From the NCBI GenBank assembly GCA_934444895.1, contig CAKSDA010000004.1, forward strand, positions 1 to 35,592: DNA of 35,592 nucleotides. Reading direction: 5' to 3'. The position numbers and the translations under genes were made by a program. This document shows positions 31,029 to 35,592 of this stretch, piece after piece; the first letter of the stretch is position 1, and each line of letters starts with the position of its first letter. This stretch comes from an uncultured Eubacteriales bacterium. Lineage in GTDB: Bacteria > Bacillota > Clostridia > Oscillospirales > Acutalibacteraceae. Below the pieces are notes generated by a model, which had not been told where the DNA came from, ran no database searches, and was given only the letters and a program-made list of their open reading frames with translations.

Positions 31029-33656
31029 TTAAACCTCTAATCTGATTTTGCTTCCCTCGTTTGTTTTTGTTACTATAATTTTTTTATCAATGCTGTCCTT
31101 AAGCTCGTTTACATGGGAGATGATACCTACCATTTTGTCCTTGTCGCAGAGTTTTGACAAAACATTTATAGCCGTTCTTCTTACATCGTCGCTTAAAGAG
31201 CCGAAACCCTCATCTATAAACATTGCCTCGGACATTAAATCTGTTTTTCTTTTGCCGATTATATCCGACATTCCGAGAGCCATTGACAAAGCAGCAAGAA
31301 ACGATTCTCCTCCTGAAAGTGATTTTATATCCCTTTCGGTGCCGCAAAGAGCATCAAAAACATTTATATCAAGGCCGCCTTTAATTCTTCCGTCGGCATT
31401 TTTGCTTCTCATAATAAGGCGGAATTTTCCGTTTGTCATTTCCACAAATCTTAAATTTGCAGCCTTTAAAATCTGCCTGAAATAGTACTGTGCGACATAC
31501 GCTTCAAAACTGATTTTTATTCGCCCGTCGCCGGACGCAATCTTATAAAGGTGGTTTACCCTTGCGTATTCGTTCATTCTTTTTGTATACTCTTCTCCGG
31601 CCTCGGCTATTTTGTCTTCAAGTTCACTGTTTTTCAAAAATCTGGCTGATATTTGATTAAAACTTTCCTCGGCTTTTGCTTTTTCAAAGTCGATCCTTAA
31701 AATTTCAGACTTTATTTTTTCGGTGTCCGCCAACGGTGTTTTATTAACAATATCTCTGAGCGCCTTTTGCCTGGATTTAAGGGAGGTTATATTTTCATAA
31801 AAATCCTTAACTTCTTTTTCTGCCTTTTCAATTTCCTCCGGCTCTATTATATACTTATGATATTCAGTATCGCTTTCAAATCCGCTTTTTATAAGTGCTG
31901 TTTTATATTCTTTAAGCAAACCGTCGCTCTCCGTTTTAAGGTCGGAAATAATATTTAATATGCTTTTTTCTTTTTCCATATTAACAATATACTCTTTGTC
32001 CGCCTTAGATATTATGTTTTCGGCCTCGGTTTTTTTTGAATCAAAATCGGTTATTTTTTCTTTGAAAAGTTTTAGATTCTCTTTTAATTTTGAATGTGTT
32101 TTTTCAAGATTTTCTTCATCGGCCCTTTCATTTGTTTCGGCATTTATTGTTTTAAAAATACGGTCTATGTCTGCTTTAATTGCTGCGCAATCGTTTGCAA
32201 TCTTCGCCGCGATATCATATTTCTTATTACATTCCTCTTGAATTTCTTCGATTTTTTCATCGCTTAACTGCGGATTATAAAGCTTTGCTTTTTTAGGGTG
32301 GTGGGTTGAACCGCATACCGGGCAGGGTTTGTTGTCCTCCAGTTTTTCGGCCAAAATTCCCGCCCTGTGCAACAATTGCTGCGATCTGAGTTCAGACAGC
32401 TTGTTTGTAATTTTTGTCTTTTCATCTATGGCGGTTTTAAGTGCGGCGCTTTGTTTTTTATATCTTTCCGCAAGCGAAAATGCCTCTTCAAAAAGGGGCA
32501 AAACACCGTCACTTTTTTTAGTAAGTTGTCTTAACTCTTCAATTTCTTTTTCTTTTGATAAAAGATTTTTTTGATTTTCCTTTTCAATTTCCAATTTATC
32601 TTTTAGTTCTTTAAGATTATCACTTACTACAGAAAGTTCTTTTTTGTACTCGCAAAATCTTTTGTCAGCAGCAACAAAGGCGGTCTCCTTAGGACCTATC
32701 TCCCTTGCCTTTTTATAAAACGCAATGTTTTCCTTTGTTTTTTTGATTTTTTCTTCCAGGCCGCTCAGCTCTTCAAGCTTTTTGGTTGTCTCATCCAGCA
32801 GCGCTGCGTTTTTTTCTCTTTCCTCGGCAGATTCAAGCGCAACACGGTTTTTGTTTTGCACCGCCTGCAGATCATCGACCGTTTTTTTAAGCTCGCCCAC
32901 AAGCACGCTGTCCTTGTTGTTAATCTCTGCGACAATCCGAACCGCGTCGCTGTAAATATCCGGATTTTTCATGCATGCGGAATACTTTTCGAAAAACTCA
33001 CTGTCTCCGGGGACATCGAATTGATCGATATATGTAAGAAGCCTTGCTCTTACTTCTTCAAACTTTTTTTGAAGATTTGAAGACCGTTCTTTAAGATTTA
33101 AACTCAGCTGTTTATACGGCTCGGTATTAAAAAGCTTCCTGAAAATTTCCGCTCTGTTCTCACTTGAGGCATAAAGTATTTTCATGAATTCGCCCTGTGC
33201 AATCATTGTGACCTGTGAAAACTGATCCTTATTTATTCCCAAAACTTTTTCCACCGATTCGGTGACCGCCCTGTATCCCGTAACGGTTAAAATACCGTCG
33301 GTTTTTATTTCTGCCTCTCCGGGTACAGTTAAAAATCCCTCTCCTCTTTGCTTTTTTCTTTGATACTCGGGAAATCTGGTTACGCTATACTCTTTGCCGG
33401 CATGGGAAAATTTAAACTTCACAAATGTTTTTTCCTCCAAAGAAGCATAATCGCTGCGAAAACTGTTTTTCCCCTTTCGCACCGAATTGCTGTGCTCACC
33501 GTAAAGAGCAAAGGTAATTGCGTCGAAAATTGTCGATTTTCCGGCGCCGGTATCTCCGCATATTAAAAAGAGGCCGCCACTAAGCTTTGTAAAGTCTATT
33601 TCGCTTGTTTTTCTGTAAGGTCCGAATGCACTGAATTTTAAATATAACGGCTTCAC
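31029..33656 (-). CDS. sbcC: Exonuclease subunit SbcC
   Basis: SbcC is the SMC-like ATPase of the SbcCD nuclease (bacterial Rad50), which cuts DNA hairpins and processes ends. The 875-aa product has the Walker A ICGDTGAGKSTIFD (about 33-46), long coiled coils, a central zinc hook CPVC at C445/C448, the ABC signature LSGGESFLAALSMALG and the Walker B MFIDEGFGSLSDD near the C-terminus. It is somewhat shorter than E. coli SbcC (1048 aa) because of shorter coils. The start is GTG at 33656, overlapping the sbcD stop by four bases. Confidence 0.95.
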   Translation of the reverse strand: MKPLYLKFSAFGPYRKTSEIDFTKLSGGLFLICGDTGAGKSTIFDAITFALYGEHSNSVRKGKNSFRSDYASLEEKTFVKFKFSHAGKEYSVTRFPEYQRKKQRGEGFLTVPGEAEIKTDGILTVTGYRAVTESVEKVLGINKDQFSQVTMIAQGEFMKILYASSENRAEIFRKLFNTEPYKQLSLNLKERSSNLQKKFEEVRARLLTYIDQFDVPGDSEFFEKYSACMKNPDIYSDAVRIVAEINNKDSVLVGELKKTVDDLQAVQNKNRVALESAEEREKNAALLDETTKKLEELSGLEEKIKKTKENIAFYKKAREIGPKETAFVAADKRFCEYKKELSVVSDNLKELKDKLEIEKENQKNLLSKEKEIEELRQLTKKSDGVLPLFEEAFSLAERYKKQSAALKTAIDEKTKITNKLSELRSQQLLHRAGILAEKLEDNKPCPVCGSTHHPKKAKLYNPQLSDEKIEEIQEECNKKYDIAAKIANDCAAIKADIDRIFKTINAETNERADEENLEKTHSKLKENLKLFKEKITDFDSKKTEAENIISKADKEYIVNMEKEKSILNIISDLKTESDGLLKEYKTALIKSGFESDTEYHKYIIEPEEIEKAEKEVKDFYENITSLKSRQKALRDIVNKTPLADTEKIKSEILRIDFEKAKAEESFNQISARFLKNSELEDKIAEAGEEYTKRMNEYARVNHLYKIASGDGRIKISFEAYVAQYYFRQILKAANLRFVEMTNGKFRLIMRSKNADGRIKGGLDINVFDALCGTERDIKSLSGGESFLAALSMALGMSDIIGKRKTDLMSEAMFIDEGFGSLSDDVRRTAINVLSKLCDKDKMVGIISHVNELKDSIDKKIIVTKTNEGSKIRLEV

Positions 33657-34795
33657 TTAATATCCCTCCGCAAAAATTCTTCTAAAATTTTTTCCTGCTC
33701 TTTAGAGGGCTTTGAGCCGCTTTGCAACTCATAAAAATCGCAAAAAAGATCCATGACGGATTTACTTTCAAAATCCTTCTGAGAAATATCCGGAATGAGG
33801 GCGCTGCTTTCCTCGGCCGAGTCGTTTTCAAGACTTACCTGAAGCAAATTCTTAAATTTTTCCCTCAAAAGAGAAACCGAATTTATAGGCGGAATACTGT
33901 CGGTAAGGATTACTCTTAAGTAGTCGTCGGTTGCAGGGGCAGCCAGAATATCCGACAGGCTTCCCTTTATTTCGCTCATATCACAAAGTGTCTTATAAGG
34001 AATTGTATTTATTTCTATGCATCCTTTTTCAGATATTTCTGCCAACACCGCGGTTTTTTTATGAGAAACCTCGGAGAAGGAATACTTAAGAGGAGATCCG
34101 CTGTACCTTATATAATTTTTTGATACCTTTTGCGGCCCGTGCAGGTGTCCCAGCGCAACATAATCAAATCCTGCGAAAATATCCGAAGGCACGGCTCCCG
34201 TACCCCCTACAAAAACTTCTTCGGAATCGCAGGTTGAAGCCCCGGCTATCAGTTGATGCGCCAAAAGAATATTTCTGGCGCTGTAATCTATATCTGTGTT
34301 TTTAATTAAAAATTTTACTGCGTCGGCAACCGTTTTGATTTTTTCTGCCTCTTCGGCTTTACCGCTTGTCTCCAAAAGATTTCTTACAACCGAAGCCTTA
34401 ACAAACGGCAGCATATATATATTTACACTGCCGTATTCATCGCAAATCTCATACCTTTTAATTTTCGGCTGCGGTTTTGTTATAATATGTATATTAAATT
34501 CTTCCAACATACCGGCGCAGTAAGAAAGCCGCTCCTGACTATCGTGATTTCCCGCTATTATATAGGTTTTAATATTTGTACTTTTTATATGAGACAAAAA
34601 TTCATCTACATAAGAGACTGCCTCTGCAGACGGCACCGATTTATCGTATATATCTCCGGAAATAAAAATGGCGTCTACCCTTTCGCTCGCCGCTTTTTCT
34701 ATCATATAATCCACCGAAAAGGCTGTGTCTGCGGTTAGATCCCTTTCCAGAAGTTTTTTCCCGAAATGCAAATCCGACATATGCAAAAAACGCAT
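33653..34795 (-). CDS. sbcD: Exonuclease subunit SbcD
   Basis: SbcD is the Mre11-like phosphoesterase of SbcCD. The 380-aa product shows all nuclease motifs: MSDLHFGKKL, FISGDIYDKSVPS, IIAGNHDSQERL, LLAHQLIAG and ALGHLHGPQ, followed by a capping and SbcC-binding C-terminal region. The ATG at 34795 follows ggaggacttcatt. It is first in the sbcD-sbcC-ttcA operon, with a GTGA overlap to sbcC. Confidence 0.95.
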   Translation of the reverse strand: MRFLHMSDLHFGKKLLERDLTADTAFSVDYMIEKAASERVDAIFISGDIYDKSVPSAEAVSYVDEFLSHIKSTNIKTYIIAGNHDSQERLSYCAGMLEEFNIHIITKPQPKIKRYEICDEYGSVNIYMLPFVKASVVRNLLETSGKAEEAEKIKTVADAVKFLIKNTDIDYSARNILLAHQLIAGASTCDSEEVFVGGTGAVPSDIFAGFDYVALGHLHGPQKVSKNYIRYSGSPLKYSFSEVSHKKTAVLAEISEKGCIEINTIPYKTLCDMSEIKGSLSDILAAPATDDYLRVILTDSIPPINSVSLLREKFKNLLQVSLENDSAEESSALIPDISQKDFESKSVMDLFCDFYELQSGSKPSKEQEKILEEFLRRDIK

Positions 34796-34835
34796 AATGA
34801 AGTCCTCCGATTTATGCCCGTTCGCCGCAAAGTCC

Positions 34836-35025
34836 GGCGTTTGTATTTTCAGCGTTTCTTAAATACTTTTTAAGTAATTTTCCAGTGCTTGTAATTTCAG
34901 CGTTTGTTTTTAAAGTATTTATCTTTTAAGTATTCGTTTCTTAAGTATTAATTTTTTAAGCACTCGTTTTTTCAAAACTTATCTTTACAGTTTGTGCTTT
35001 CAGCGTTTGTATTTTAAAGACTGTT
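34836..35025. repeat. Degenerate AT-rich repeat tract between rnhA and sbcD
   Basis: The unit gcgtttgt(a)tttt(c/aaag) occurs near 34837, 34901 and 35003, and ttaagtatt-like units are interleaved (34870-34970). The last unit encodes the final residues KYKR and the stop codon of RnhA. No promoter is obvious within it, although sbcD must be transcribed through or from it. Confidence 0.55.
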
Positions 35026-35458
35026 CAACAGCCAGACGATCGCATCTTTCGTTTTCAGCATGCCCGGCATGGCCTTTTATCCATGTTATTTCCACGGTGT
35101 GAATTTCTGTCAGGGTTAAAATCTTTTCCCACAAATCCGCATTCAGCGCCGGCTTTTTATCCGCTTTGCGCCATCCGTTTGCTTTCCATGATTTTGCCCA
35201 TCCCTTTGAAATTCCGTCGGCAACATATTTTGAATCGGTACAAAGTTTTACAATGCAGGGTTCCTTTAATTTACAAAGCCCCTCTATAACCGCAGTGAGC
35301 TCCATTCTGTTGTTTGTTGTTTCCTCCATACCTCCGGACAGTTCCAACTCTTTAGAGCCATATCTCAAAACAGCTCCCCAACCTCCCGGTCCCGGATTTC
35401 CGGAACATGCGCCGTCGGTAAACAAAAAAACCGTTTTTTTAGAAGAATTATTATCCAT
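35000..35458 (-). CDS. rnhA: Ribonuclease HI
   Basis: RNase HI cuts the RNA strand of RNA-DNA hybrids. The 152-aa product has the acidic active site in order: D16 in FTDGACSGNPGPGGW, E in NRMELTAVIEG, D in LCTDSKYV, and the last Asp in ENERCDRLAVE, with the basic KGWAKSWKANGWRKADKKP handle region. Length is normal. The ATG follows ggaggaaaagata. It is upstream of sbcD on the same strand but separated by about 200 repeat-like bases, so co-transcription is uncertain. Confidence 0.95.
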   Translation of the reverse strand: MDNNSSKKTVFLFTDGACSGNPGPGGWGAVLRYGSKELELSGGMEETTNNRMELTAVIEGLCKLKEPCIVKLCTDSKYVADGISKGWAKSWKANGWRKADKKPALNADLWEKILTLTEIHTVEITWIKGHAGHAENERCDRLAVEQSLKYKR

Positions 35459-35515
35459 TATCTTTTCCTCCGAGTGGGATTATGCAATTTTTTATTAGTG
35501 CGGAAACCTGTAAGG

Positions 35516-35592
35516 TTAGGCAAACAGTGATAAATCCGAATCTGTTTTTTAAACGCTAATTTTTCACATGGCGTTTGTTAAAATACTCGGTA
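35516..35592 (-). repeat. Dispersed repeat A, copy 3 (cut by the window end)
   Basis: An inverted match to positions 37-113 of copy 1; the hairpin-bearing end should lie beyond the window. It begins 58 bases upstream of the rnhA start. Confidence 0.85.

Noticed and set aside
1..35592. CRISPR array, prophage, integrase or complete insertion sequence
   Set aside because: No regularly spaced repeats, Cas, phage or transposase-like proteins were seen; the repeats present are short and non-coding.

Overview
The window looks like a chromosomal segment from an anaerobic, fermentative, low-to-moderate-GC Clostridia (Firmicutes), plausibly a gut Oscillospirales or Ruminococcaceae relative. The reasons are strong AGGAGG ribosome binding sites, RNase Y, Rex, AdhE, two oxygen-sensitive [FeFe]-hydrogenase proteins, an LTA-synthase-like enzyme and PdxST-type vitamin B6 synthesis. 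This placement is inferred from gene content; no rRNA is present.

Layout. (1) 1-1781: pdxS-pdxT behind a perfect consensus promoter and a leader carrying a terminator-like hairpin; the operon is bracketed by two dispersed-repeat families. (2) 1945-10856, minus strand: an eight-gene redox operon reading rex, adhE, APH-fold kinase, two tandem thioredoxin-like [2Fe-2S] proteins, a PAS-containing sensory-type [FeFe] hydrogenase, a SpoIIE-type PP2C phosphatase, and a group-B-like [FeFe] hydrogenase. A plausible Rex operator sits at its head. This is the most interesting part of the window: it combines an NADH sensor, a putative H2 sensor, a possible kinase/phosphatase pair, an ethanol-forming enzyme and a hydrogenase. 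(3) 11329-14112: EamA transporter and GH5 hydrolase, divergent from an AraC regulator. (4) tRNA-Arg(CCG), then a ribbon-helix-helix protein divergent from a SLOG/YspA protein around a 17-bp palindrome. (5) 15217-15910: a repeat-rich island. (6) 15911-20295: LTA-synthase-like enzyme, an IMP dehydrogenase strongly resembling the Tritrichomonas foetus enzyme, and a zinc-ribbon membrane protein. (7) 20499-23644: YfcE phosphodiesterase and LysR regulator, divergent from a MATE transporter. (8) 23835-27119: GH39-like hydrolase, EamA transporter and LacI regulator. (9) 27526-35458: small acidic membrane protein, rny, a gene-poor 650-bp gap, then ttcA, sbcC, sbcD and rnhA, ending in another dispersed repeat.

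The genes group into redox and fermentation control (region 2), two parallel glycoside hydrolase/EamA transporter/regulator cassettes (regions 3 and 8), and housekeeping (B6, GMP, RNA decay, DNA repair, tRNA thiolation). Intergenic DNA carries at least two short repeat families that share one terminus. Sequence comparison was by eye only; family assignments rest on motifs and recalled family knowledge.
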